Origin: an uncultured Desulfuromusa sp.
GTDB taxonomy: Bacteria > Desulfobacterota > Desulfuromonadia > Desulfuromonadales > Geopsychrobacteraceae
Assembly: GCF_963675815.1 (NCBI RefSeq)
Contig: NZ_OY776576.1
Span: 248,001 to 312,000 of the forward strand
Direction of reading: 5' to 3'
Length of the DNA: 64,000 nt
The notes below the pieces were generated by a model that made no database searches, was not told the origin of the DNA, and worked only from the letters and a program-made list of their open reading frames with translations. Of this stretch, positions 1 to 8,096 are shown piece by piece (the first letter of the stretch is position 1; each line of letters opens with the position of its first letter). The position numbers were made by a program, and so were the translations under genes.

Positions 1-230
1 TCGCCGATGCCAAGGCACTGACAGCTATTGAGCAAAAACCAACGACCGAGAAAGAACCGAAGAAAGAAAAAAAGCCAACGCCGAAAAAGAAAGCTAAAAA
101 AGCCACAAAGAAAAATGTCGAAGAGAAGAAATCCAAAAAAGCAAAAAAATCCAAGCCGGAGAAAAAGAAAGACAAAACGGTAAAAAAAGGAAAGAAAGAC
201 AAAAAATCGGCTAAAAAAAAGAAGAAATAA
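1..230 (+). CDS. C-terminal end of a protein with a lysine-rich tail (5' partial)
   Basis: An open frame runs in from the left edge (first full codon at base 3) and stops with TAA at 228-230, giving 75 residues. About half are lysine, with alanine, proline and glutamate, in loose repeats of the KKAKKAKK kind. Such histone-H1-like tails occur at the ends of DNA-binding, RNA-binding or envelope proteins, but the folded part lies outside the window, so no function can be assigned. A perfect hairpin follows directly, which supports this being a real gene end. Confidence 0.7.
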   Translation, partial: ADAKALTAIEQKPTTEKEPKKEKKPTPKKKAKKATKKNVEEKKSKKAKKSKPEKKKDKTVKKGKKDKKSAKKKKK

Positions 231-238
231 TATCCCGA

Positions 239-264
239 AATCCCGTTGTTACGACAACGGGATT
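239..264 (+). terminator. Hairpin after the lysine-rich gene
   Basis: Perfect 11-bp inverted repeat AATCCCGTTGT / ACAACGGGATT around a 4-nt loop, starting 8 bp after the stop codon. There is no clear T-run, so it may act as a weak terminator or an mRNA 3'-end stabiliser. Confidence 0.55.
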
Positions 265-309
265 AAGATATTGATCATTGAAGAATAACTGAAAAATGAT
301 CTTTCCTCC

Positions 310-325
310 CTAACACGAACCTCAT
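310..325 (+). promoter_or_regulatory. Weak Pho-box-like pair before the 41-residue membrane protein
   Basis: CTAAC at 310-314 and CTCAT at 321-325 are spaced 11 bp. The same pair, CTAAC then CTCAT with 11-bp spacing, occurs before the alkaline phosphatase. With only two repeats, one of them divergent, this is suggestive only. Confidence 0.3.
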
Positions 326-369
326 ACTTGTTCTGTATCCTTCGGTGTAAATACTCGGAAGGATACACT

Positions 370-495
370 ATGTTTGTTGTTCTGGTTTTTTCAATTCTGG
401 CAATCTTGATCGCATATGGATGGCTCAACTATCGCTTGACAAAGCAAAAAGCACATGAACTGGTCAGAGACATCATAAAACACAAAAACCTCTAG
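370..495 (+). CDS. Small single-span membrane protein (41 aa)
   Basis: ATG at 370 follows a GGAAGGA Shine-Dalgarno sequence 5 nt upstream, and the frame ends at TAG 493-495. Residues 1-17 form one hydrophobic helix (MFVVLVFSILAILIAYGW), followed by a basic amphipathic tail rich in Lys and His. This is the layout of small bitopic membrane proteins, probably with the tail in the cytoplasm. No family is recognised. It sits alone between the hairpin at 239-264 and the convergent regulator gene, and has a possible Pho-box-like pair upstream. Confidence 0.6.
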   Translation: MFVVLVFSILAILIAYGWLNYRLTKQKAHELVRDIIKHKNL

Positions 496-565
496 TTCTC
501 TAGTTCCCCCTGTCGCTTCAGTCTTTCCAGCATCCAGATTTAAATGCAAAGGGGGGAGAATCCCG

Positions 566-1753
566 TTAACAAGGCAATTGAAGCTGAAAACAACATCCCG
601 GTAATTGATTGTTTATCAATCTCAGGTGCCCTCCCATCGCCTCTGCAAGAGAACGGGCCATATAGAGTCCGAGCCCAGCACCGGCAGCTTTTTCATGGGT
701 GACGACTGCGCGATAGAATTTATCGAAAACCTTATTGCGGTCTTCATCATCAATCCCAGGACCGTCATCCTGAACCTCTATCCAGACATGCGAGTCATCT
801 TTTTCAACGGAAATGACGACATTGCCATCCAGCAGAGAATATTTGAGGGCATTATCAAGCAGACTGGAGATAATTATTTTCAGGCCGGTCGCATGAAGAT
901 TCAAGAGTAAGTCCTCTGGACAAATCACTTCAAGGTCACAAGCTTTCTGCAATGCCTGCAACTTAAATAGCAGAGTCACCTCGGTTAAAAGATCATGCAA
1001 AATAATGCTTTCACTTTGCAAGTGTTCGGAATTATTCTCCATATTCTTGACCAGCAGATAATTATCCGCAAGGGCACCAAGATATTGAGAGCTATCAACG
1101 ATCTGCCCCGTTAATTCATCTGATTGGTCATAGGACAAATCTGCTGTTGAACTCTGCAGATGTTCCGCAATACCGGAGATCAACGCGAGCTGATTGCGCA
1201 GTTCATGAAACAAAACCTGCTGCCATTGATCCTGTAATTCCGACAAGTTTTGCAAGGAACTGAGACTTTCAGTCAATTGAACACGTTCCCGATGTTGTGC
1301 AATCAGTTGCTGTGCCTTGATAACAACCTCTTTGATGGAATAGGGTTTAGGCAGATACAGATCTGCCCCAAGATCATACCCCTTGATTCGATCATCGGTT
1401 GAGCCAAGAGCACTGAGAACGATGATGGGTGTTTTTGCAATCCGTTGATCATGGTGCGAACGGACCATTTTACAAACTTCCCAGCCATCTAATAATGGCA
1501 GCATTAAATCAAGAAGGATGAGATCAGGCTCTTCCTTGCCCATAATTCTACAGGCTTCTAATCCGTCTTTCGCCACAAAAACATCAAACCCTCGGTGGGC
1601 CAGGTTAAATTCCAGCAGCTCGGCAAGCTCATCTTCATCCTCTACGATCAGGACTTTGCCACAATCCTTAGTCGCTACGGTTAAAAAGTGCTGAGATTCT
1701 TTGTTTTGTTCTGCTTCATATCTGTCAGATGACAATCTTTCAACCCGCCCCAT
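566..1753 (-). CDS. Response-regulator/histidine-kinase hybrid (REC-HisKA-HATPase)
   Basis: A 395-residue soluble kinase in reversed order. A receiver domain comes first (about residues 32-150), with the acidic pocket VEDED, phospho-acceptor Asp82 (LLDLMLP) and conserved Lys136 (LPKPY). A dimerisation helix with phospho-acceptor His183 (LFHELRNQL) follows. The ATPase domain shows an N box (SLLDNALKYS), G1 (DDGPGID) and G2 (GAGLGLYMAR). There is no membrane segment, so the input is probably phosphotransfer from another kinase or a protein partner. The ATG at 1753 has AGAGGAAG just upstream. It is transcribed away from the alkaline phosphatase, across a 293-bp gap. A role in phosphate signalling is suggested only by location. 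Confidence 0.9.
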   Translation of the reverse strand: MGRVERLSSDRYEAEQNKESQHFLTVATKDCGKVLIVEDEDELAELLEFNLAHRGFDVFVAKDGLEACRIMGKEEPDLILLDLMLPLLDGWEVCKMVRSHHDQRIAKTPIIVLSALGSTDDRIKGYDLGADLYLPKPYSIKEVVIKAQQLIAQHRERVQLTESLSSLQNLSELQDQWQQVLFHELRNQLALISGIAEHLQSSTADLSYDQSDELTGQIVDSSQYLGALADNYLLVKNMENNSEHLQSESIILHDLLTEVTLLFKLQALQKACDLEVICPEDLLLNLHATGLKIIISSLLDNALKYSLLDGNVVISVEKDDSHVWIEVQDDGPGIDDEDRNKVFDKFYRAVVTHEKAAGAGLGLYMARSLAEAMGGHLRLINNQLPGCCFQLQLPC

Positions 1754-1926
1754 ATCTTCCTCTTTGTCAAAGAAGTAAACCGACTTAAATTTTTATATGG
1801 AAGATCATCAAAAAAATGTGAGTGAAAGATTAAGATTGGGTGTGGAATGGGTTATTTCATCTCAACAGCCAAGATTTTGTAAAAAAGAGCCATCTAAATT
1901 TATGAGCAAATAAGACCTTTCTTCTA

Positions 1927-1942
1927 CTAACTGAACACTCAT
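1927..1942 (+). promoter_or_regulatory. Weak Pho-box-like pair upstream of the alkaline phosphatase
   Basis: CTAAC at 1927-1931 and CTCAT at 1938-1942, spaced 11 bp, about 105 bp before the phoA start. The repeats are less regular than the three-repeat boxes elsewhere in the window. Regulation by phosphate is expected for this enzyme family, but this site alone does not prove it. Confidence 0.35.
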
Positions 1943-2046
1943 TAAATCCTTTCCTCCCACTCATAAACAAACAATTTTTTTATTTTATAAGATGCCGACG
2001 GCAGAATGAACTGTCGCGTCATTTTAAATTTATCAGGGAGGAAAAA

Positions 2047-3723
2047 ATGCAAACGAAATGGAAAAAATTGGCTCAGGTCGGCGTGGTTGCCTGCTGTTTA
2101 GCCTTTGCCGCCAGTAGCGCCGTAGCCGGCGGTAAGTGGAACAAGAAATGGGAAAAAAACCACGACTTTCACAAATCTGAGAATGTCATTATCATGATTC
2201 CCGACGGCTGTGACGAAACAGTTCAGACAGTGGCCCGCTGGTACAAAGGCGAGAACCTTGAAGTTGACACAATGCAAACCGGAACCGTCAAGGTTCACAT
2301 GGCCAACTCGGTGATCCCGGGATCAGCTGCTGCCGCCACGGCTTTTGCCACAGGCCACAAAACCACTGTCCGTTTTCTCGGCGTTGGTCCCCGCACCGAA
2401 GATCTTTTGACCGATTTTGAGCCAACTGCTGCACCTTACGCACCGGTTGCCAGTGTCCTGGAAGCTGCTCAGCGTGCCGGCAAAGCCACCGGCATTGTCT
2501 CAACCAGTCGTGTTACCCATGCAACCCCGGCGGCCTTTGCGTCTCATGTTGAAGATCGTGGCTGGGACAATGACATCATGGAACACATGGTTTACAACAA
2601 TATCGACGTGGTTTTTGGCGGTGGTGCCCGGCACCTTCTTTCAACAGATGATGAGCCTTATACCACAAGCTTTGGTGCGACCTGGAATGGCAAGCGGACC
2701 GATGGACAGAACCTGATGGATGTTCTTGAGGACCGCGGCTACACGTTTGTTGACAGCAAAACCCAGATGCAAGAAGTCACTTCAGGTAAGGTCTGGGGCC
2801 TGTTTGATGACAGCCACATGCAACCTGACATGGATCGACAATATTTTGCTGAACATGAGCCATCACTGGCTGAGATGGTTGAAAAAGCGATTGAAATCCT
2901 CTCCCAAGATCCCGACGGCTTTTTGCTGATGGTTGAAGGATCTCAGGTTGACTGGGCCGGCCACAATAATGATCCGATCTACATGGTCACAGATTTTATT
3001 GCCTTTGATGATGCTGTTAAAGTCGCCAATGACTTTGCTGAAAAAAATCATCGTACCACCGTTTTAGCTTACCCTGATCACAATACCGGCGGGATGAAAA
3101 TCGGTCATTATGAAACGGCTATGGGTTACACTGAAACAACAATAGAAGATCTGGTGACCCCACTGAAAGGCATGCTCACATCGGCTAACGGTGTTGTTGC
3201 CATGATGGAAGATGATAGTGATGAAGCCTTAATAGTCAGTGTAAATGACAACTGGAATATTGAGCTGAATGATGAAGACGTAAAAGAGATCCGCGACTTT
3301 GAACCATCAGTGGGTCTTAGCTATGCACTTGGCCGTGTTGTCAGTAAAAATCATACTGTTATCGGTTGGTCGACCCATGGTCACACGGGTGAGACCGTAC
3401 CGTTGTGGATGACCGGCAAACAGGCCCCGGCCCGGGTTATCGATAATACTGAGCTGGCCTACATTGCAGCTGATGCGATTGGTGTTGATCTGGCAAAAAC
3501 AACTGACGACCTCTATGTTGATCTGTCGACTGTGACGGCCTCTTTTGACGTCGATCTTGAGTACGATATCATCGACGTTGCCGGTGCTCAGCTGCCAATC
3601 GGTCGTGATTACATGATCAAAAATGGCAGGGAAATTCCCCTTCCGGGCGTGACTGTTTATGCTCCTGCCACTGGAAAAGTTTATGTCTCCAAAGAAGCGA
3701 TCCGCAAACTCAGACGGCGTTAA
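2047..3723 (+). CDS. phoA: Alkaline phosphatase, PhoA family, exported
   Basis: A 558-residue exported phosphomonoesterase that would release phosphate from organic esters in the periplasm. An N-terminal signal peptide ends near SSAVAGG (residue 28). The metal site is seen in IPDG (Asp53), in VEGSQVDWAGH (about 298-308), in YPDHNTGG and in STHGHTGE. The nucleophile is Ser93 in PGSAAAATAFATG. The residue before it is Gly where E. coli PhoA has Asp101, a second-shell position known to tune turnover. A strong GGGAGG Shine-Dalgarno sequence precedes ATG 2047. About 60 C-terminal residues (SFDVDLEYD onward) extend past the core and end in a basic run, RKLRRR. The gene is monocistronic and ends at a shared terminator. 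Confidence 0.93.
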   Translation: MQTKWKKLAQVGVVACCLAFAASSAVAGGKWNKKWEKNHDFHKSENVIIMIPDGCDETVQTVARWYKGENLEVDTMQTGTVKVHMANSVIPGSAAAATAFATGHKTTVRFLGVGPRTEDLLTDFEPTAAPYAPVASVLEAAQRAGKATGIVSTSRVTHATPAAFASHVEDRGWDNDIMEHMVYNNIDVVFGGGARHLLSTDDEPYTTSFGATWNGKRTDGQNLMDVLEDRGYTFVDSKTQMQEVTSGKVWGLFDDSHMQPDMDRQYFAEHEPSLAEMVEKAIEILSQDPDGFLLMVEGSQVDWAGHNNDPIYMVTDFIAFDDAVKVANDFAEKNHRTTVLAYPDHNTGGMKIGHYETAMGYTETTIEDLVTPLKGMLTSANGVVAMMEDDSDEALIVSVNDNWNIELNDEDVKEIRDFEPSVGLSYALGRVVSKNHTVIGWSTHGHTGETVPLWMTGKQAPARVIDNTELAYIAADAIGVDLAKTTDDLYVDLSTVTASFDVDLEYDIIDVAGAQLPIGRDYMIKNGREIPLPGVTVYAPATGKVYVSKEAIRKLRRR

Positions 3724-3750
3724 ACCCACAATTCAGGGACAACTCGCATA

Positions 3751-3783
3751 AAGAAAGGGTGGCGTTTGACGCCACCCTTTCTT
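3751..3783. terminator. Bidirectional terminator between phoA and the lipoprotein gene
   Basis: A perfect 14-bp inverted repeat, AAGAAAGGGTGGCG / CGCCACCCTTTCTT with a 5-nt loop, lies between two convergent genes. Flanking A and T tracts allow termination on either strand. Confidence 0.85.
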
Positions 3784-3810
3784 GCTTTCATGTCAATAGT
3801 GAATACGTTG

Positions 3811-4275
3811 TCAATTCCACCAACGATCAAAGGTCATCGGGTAAATAAATTCTGCATCCCGATCATGCCGTTGCCAGGGAGTGAAATCGGAGTCCATGAT
3901 CATATCGGAAACCTTACGTAAAAAAACTTTGGATTCAATGTCTGATTTGATGACATTGACCGTGATGACTTCACCGGTGTATTCAGTACTCACCTTGAAC
4001 CAGACCGTTCCCGGATTGACCTGTTCACCCGCTTCGTTCATGCTTTTCAAGAGGACTTGGCCGTTGCAATAAGCCGCCTGCATATCAGCGGTGACACTCT
4101 GAACAGTCCGTGGCCCGTGAAGGATCTCAATCCCCTTCACTTTTCGGGATTTCTCATGAAGACAGGTTTTTGGATTGAATTCCGGTGGTCCTGCAATGTA
4201 AGAACAAGCTGACAGGGTTAAAGCGGTAACGCCGAGACAAAGTCCCTTGCGAAGAGGATTTGAAAACAACAGCAT
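3811..4275 (-). CDS. Small lipoprotein with a TonB-like C-terminal fold
   Basis: The 154-residue product starts at ATG 4275, chosen because GGAG lies 6 nt upstream and the lipobox LSAC then falls near residue 24; longer readings would bury the signal. The C-terminal half (GTVWFKVSTEYTGEV onward, including VIKSDIESKVF and MDSDFTPWQ) resembles the beta-alpha-beta pattern of TonB/AgmX C-terminal domains, which suggests protein binding in the periplasm. It is the last gene of the phoH-led operon, 14 nt after the radical SAM gene. The fold call rests on pattern only. Confidence 0.7.
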   Translation of the reverse strand: MLLFSNPLRKGLCLGVTALTLSACSYIAGPPEFNPKTCLHEKSRKVKGIEILHGPRTVQSVTADMQAAYCNGQVLLKSMNEAGEQVNPGTVWFKVSTEYTGEVITVNVIKSDIESKVFLRKVSDMIMDSDFTPWQRHDRDAEFIYPMTFDRWWN

Positions 4276-4289
4276 TTTTTCTCCAATGT

Positions 4290-5558
4290 TTAGTGCGCGG
4301 TGAGAGGTTGGTGTGGTGGAACCTTTTGCCAATCATCTAACAACCCAGTGCTGGGGGCTATACGTCCATTGAAATACTGGCAGGCGCGATAATAAAGCAA
4401 GTCTTCCTTCCACAGTTTGAAAAATTTACGATCCTGGCATAACCTGGTGATCAGCCGCTGCGGCGCTATGCGCAGATCCAGCAGTGGGCTGAACAGCTCC
4501 GAGGGATCCCGGAAACATTCCCAGTCGCATTGCCGGCACTCTTTCCGGGTCTTCAGTGAATGCAGATCCAGATCAGGAAATTCTCCGAGATCTTCATCGC
4601 CCCGGTAACCACAGGGATAGGTGTGACCATTCCGGCTATCAACAAAAAAGAAATCAATCCCGCCACGACAGGGTGTCGCAAGACTTTCATCCCCCTGGTA
4701 TTGACGCAACAATGCATGGAGACTGCATCGGGGAGTAAAGATTCGAAGTTTGTCCCGGTGATGTGGAATACAATCGCTGAGAGCCTGAAACAGATTGAGC
4801 TTTTCCTGTCTGGAAAAATAGACAACCCGATCTGCGGCTGTCGCGGCATAGACCGCTTCGTCTGCATTGTCATCCGAGTGCATGGGATAACAGACATTAG
4901 CAATGGTGAAGCCAATATCTTTAACAAAATGATAGAAACGATCAAAACCGGAATAAAAGAAATCGTAGTCCAGATGATCCTGATCTTTGTTCGCCCCTGA
5001 AAAATTACGATTAATTCCCAGATTAGCCGACAGATAGAGTCCGCGGTCAGCAAAAATCGGCAGCGCTGTTTCAATCCCTTTAATGACACCCGGTAAACCA
5101 CGCATCTGCTCATGAGTCACAACATCGGAAGAATCAATGCTGACCCAGACATTGCGGATCGCTGTTGCCGCCAGCTGGTCGGCCAGTTGCTTCATCCGGT
5201 CCGGAAAATCTGCGCGATCCGAATGTCGGAAAAGAAATCCGTTTGTTCCGGTGCGGATATATTCGATGCCACACTGGTCGGCAACCCTTGCCAGATGGCA
5301 GATCTGGTCAAGATAAAGAAAAGGCTCTCCCCCGGTAAAAGAGAGGGCTCTGACCCCTTTTTCAGCTGCGGATCGGATAATCCTTTCGGTTTTTCCCGTA
5401 TCCAGGGTTTTCCGGACAAATTTATTACTGACACGCATCCCGCATTGGGGACAATGAGCATTGCAATGATCCGTATATTGAATAATCAATTGTCCCGGAG
5501 CCCGTCCCTTGAACAACAAACGCGCCAGGCTTACCGTCGATTCTTTTATTTTTCCCAT
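4290..5558 (-). CDS. Radical SAM/SPASM-like enzyme
   Basis: A 422-residue protein with the radical SAM cluster motif CNAHCPQC (Cys32, Cys36, Cys39) and the SAM-binding GGEP motif (SFTGGEPFLYL). The C-terminal third carries more cysteines (PRC, TPCRGG, YPCGYRG, then ECRQCDWEC), as in SPASM-type enzymes that bind extra Fe-S clusters and modify peptides or small molecules. The substrate is unknown. The start lies 4 nt from the stop of the PHP/GT4 gene, so the two are translationally coupled. The operon context points to envelope or lipid modification during phosphate stress; this is an inference. Confidence 0.88.
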   Translation of the reverse strand: MGKIKESTVSLARLLFKGRAPGQLIIQYTDHCNAHCPQCGMRVSNKFVRKTLDTGKTERIIRSAAEKGVRALSFTGGEPFLYLDQICHLARVADQCGIEYIRTGTNGFLFRHSDRADFPDRMKQLADQLAATAIRNVWVSIDSSDVVTHEQMRGLPGVIKGIETALPIFADRGLYLSANLGINRNFSGANKDQDHLDYDFFYSGFDRFYHFVKDIGFTIANVCYPMHSDDNADEAVYAATAADRVVYFSRQEKLNLFQALSDCIPHHRDKLRIFTPRCSLHALLRQYQGDESLATPCRGGIDFFFVDSRNGHTYPCGYRGDEDLGEFPDLDLHSLKTRKECRQCDWECFRDPSELFSPLLDLRIAPQRLITRLCQDRKFFKLWKEDLLYYRACQYFNGRIAPSTGLLDDWQKVPPHQPLTAH

Positions 5559-5562
5559 AACA

Positions 5563-8001
5563 TTAATGCACCATCATATTGGAGGCAAGTTTCAGAATAC
5601 GTTTCAACGACGATTGTTGCCGGTGCCGATGATGAGACGGAACATCAGTCCTGTCCGGGGCAACCATGTCTTTGAGAATAATGTCCCAGCTATAATGGCT
5701 GACAATATGTTCACGAGCGGCCTGTCCCATTTCCAGGAAAAGGCATCCGGATATCGAAAAGTCATCGATCATCAGACTGATATGATCAACCCACAATTGG
5801 CTATGATCGACAGGAAGAACATGTCCGGTCGTACCGTCGCGAACAATTTCTTTGGGACCACCAACATTCGAGACAATGGCCGGAAGACCACAGGCCTGAG
5901 CTTCCAGAACAGCCATGCCAAAAGTGTCGGTAACGCTTGGAAAGACAAACAGATCATGCTCATTGTATAACCGGGGCAAATCCTGATAAGGAACGCGGCC
6001 AAGAAAGCTGACCTCAGGCAGATCCGAGCATTCCTGCTGAAGGGATTCCAGATGAGGACCGACACCGGCAAAGGTCAGGCTGATACCGGGATAGAGATTG
6101 CATAACTGCCGGTACGTCCGGATAAGAAAATCAAGATTTTTGTCTTTCGAAATCCGGCCGACATAAAGTAATTTGGGGATCTTCCGTGGACTCTTGGGTG
6201 GAGTCATATCCAGAGGCTTGAAATACTCTGTTCGCAGCCCCCGTTTAAACCTTTCCATGCGACGATAACGGTAGCCACGCTCTTTCAGTAACTGCATATA
6301 TTCAGTGCTTGGAACCAGCAAGGTATCGACCTGATTGAAGAACCACCGACTGTATTGCTCAATCATATTGGAGATGGCCGGTTCAGCAATAATCGCTTCC
6401 GATTCCATGGTAAAATCGGTGTGATAAATCCCCTTGATTTCCGTTCCCAGCATCCGCCCGATCAGCATTCCCAATATCCCGACCGGTCCCGGTGTCGAGA
6501 TGTAGATCTCATCCGGATTAAATTCATAAACCTGCTTGAGCATATGAAGAACGGAAGGAACATTGATATCCAGATCTTCATAATGGGGCAGTTGGAAAGA
6601 GTACAGAGGAGGAATCACCAAAGTGGATTGAGGAATGCCGTCCTGCTGCTGTTCTTGAGACAGACTTGACATGATATGAATATCGTGACCCTTTTCTTCA
6701 GCCAGCTGACCGATCGTCTGCAAGGTCATGGACACCCCGTTCAAATCGGTCAGAGTGTCGGTCAACCAGAGGATTCGTTTCGGTTGAGGAGACACCTGCT
6801 TCCCCCAATTCATTTCCAGGCTTTTGATCAGATCTCGCTCACCGAACATATGCTTGAAAGCGGAAAAGAAAGGAATTGACAGAAAAATTCCGGGGATACT
6901 GGAAGAAAGCCCCTGAATAATCCGGATGATGTCCATTTCTTCAATATTGGTATTCAGAGATGTCAGCAACGAACGGAAATACTGATCGGAAATGTCACTG
7001 ATACAATCGTAAAGCAAATTCAATCGGGCATCGATATCGTCTTCATTGAGAGTCCGGCTGGTTTCGATCAATTTGACAATATTCTGGTAAATCGCATTGT
7101 TTTTCTGCGATTTCATTTTATTCAGCCGTAACCGATCCCTGATACCAAGCTTTTTGTTGTCATTAAACAGATAACCGGTTAAATCGCTGAGAATCGAGTT
7201 TGAAAATGCCGTACTCTTATGCTGAGAGAAGTCAAAAGCAATTTTATAGATCGCAAACGTCAGCCCCTGAAAATCGTTCTGTCTTCCTTGCGGTTGTGTC
7301 CGTCCCTGCTTCAGCTGCTGGAGAAACTGATCCGGATTTTTTGCCTTGGCCAGAGTGCTTGTCTTGGCTATAAAAAAACCGGCATGGTCATCGGAACCGC
7401 CGGTTAATGATTTTTCCCAGGGTCTTGGCCCCCAAGGTTCGATCAGGTGTTTCCGTTGCAGGCGTTCAATGTCATCTGGCGTCAAGTCCAGAAGAACGCG
7501 CGACAGGACGTCATTATGCAAGGTGCTGCGACTGCCGTTACGGCCTTCAAAATTATTAAAGAGAAGAATTAATTTTTCCAGATGGTCCAGCGTCAATTTG
7601 CCATTGACTGAATAGGTGGCATGGGCAACAACACAAGCAAGATCCTGCTTTTTCAGATAGTCCCTGAGTTTATAGATATCAAGCCGTTTTTTCTGAATTT
7701 TGGTGAACTGTTCGCGATCGAGCCCGTAGATAAGAATATGAACCTTGCAGTTATCTTCAGGAAAATAGGCTGTTGATTCGACCCCTGAAAAACAATGCTT
7801 CGGATGTTTTTTTACCAACTCCAGGGATGCCTTGATCCGGTTGTGATCCGTAACGGTCACAAAATCCATCCCCCGCTTCCGTGCCAGCTTATAGATTGTC
7901 TCAGGCTCGGTGTAGGATTCTGAAGCTCCCAAACGCTGTAAAAACCATTCAGAAGGATGATTGGAATATTTTGAATGTACGTGTAAATCGACTTGCGCCA
8001 T
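5563..8001 (-). CDS. PHP-domain / GT4 glycosyltransferase fusion
   Basis: About 812 residues. The start at 8001 is preferred to the ATG 12 nt upstream because it has a near-perfect GGAGGTGATC Shine-Dalgarno sequence. The N-terminal domain is a PHP metal-dependent phosphoesterase: VDLHVHSKYS with paired His, TVTDHN, VVAHA, and GGSDDHAG near residue 215. From about residue 405 (RILWLTDTLTDLNGVS) it is a GT-B glycosyltransferase of family 4: LYVGRISKDKN, then DTFGMAVLEAQACGLP and VGGPKE. GT4 enzymes of this look make glycolipids such as glycosyl-diacylglycerol. A phosphodiesterase fused to a lipid-type glycosyltransferase, in an operon begun by phoH, fits lipid remodelling, but the substrate is not shown. 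Confidence 0.88.
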   Translation of the reverse strand: MAQVDLHVHSKYSNHPSEWFLQRLGASESYTEPETIYKLARKRGMDFVTVTDHNRIKASLELVKKHPKHCFSGVESTAYFPEDNCKVHILIYGLDREQFTKIQKKRLDIYKLRDYLKKQDLACVVAHATYSVNGKLTLDHLEKLILLFNNFEGRNGSRSTLHNDVLSRVLLDLTPDDIERLQRKHLIEPWGPRPWEKSLTGGSDDHAGFFIAKTSTLAKAKNPDQFLQQLKQGRTQPQGRQNDFQGLTFAIYKIAFDFSQHKSTAFSNSILSDLTGYLFNDNKKLGIRDRLRLNKMKSQKNNAIYQNIVKLIETSRTLNEDDIDARLNLLYDCISDISDQYFRSLLTSLNTNIEEMDIIRIIQGLSSSIPGIFLSIPFFSAFKHMFGERDLIKSLEMNWGKQVSPQPKRILWLTDTLTDLNGVSMTLQTIGQLAEEKGHDIHIMSSLSQEQQQDGIPQSTLVIPPLYSFQLPHYEDLDINVPSVLHMLKQVYEFNPDEIYISTPGPVGILGMLIGRMLGTEIKGIYHTDFTMESEAIIAEPAISNMIEQYSRWFFNQVDTLLVPSTEYMQLLKERGYRYRRMERFKRGLRTEYFKPLDMTPPKSPRKIPKLLYVGRISKDKNLDFLIRTYRQLCNLYPGISLTFAGVGPHLESLQQECSDLPEVSFLGRVPYQDLPRLYNEHDLFVFPSVTDTFGMAVLEAQACGLPAIVSNVGGPKEIVRDGTTGHVLPVDHSQLWVDHISLMIDDFSISGCLFLEMGQAAREHIVSHYSWDIILKDMVAPDRTDVPSHHRHRQQSSLKRILKLASNMMVH

Positions 8002-8096
8002 GATCACCTCCACATAAGGTATTTCATGCCATTATGCGAAGCTGCGTTAGCTTCAGGTGAGAATCGTATGAGGATTTGGTTTACATTCTTTGGCGA

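Noticed and set aside
605..910. Plus-strand open frame of 101 codons opposite the kinase gene
   Set aside because: It lies wholly inside the ATPase domain of the REC-kinase on the other strand, with no ribosome site or recognisable domain.
8038..8054. GTTAG within GAAGCTGCGTTAGCTTC as a Pho repeat before the PHP/GT4 gene
   Set aside because: It is the loop of a small 6-bp hairpin and has no partner at 11 bp.
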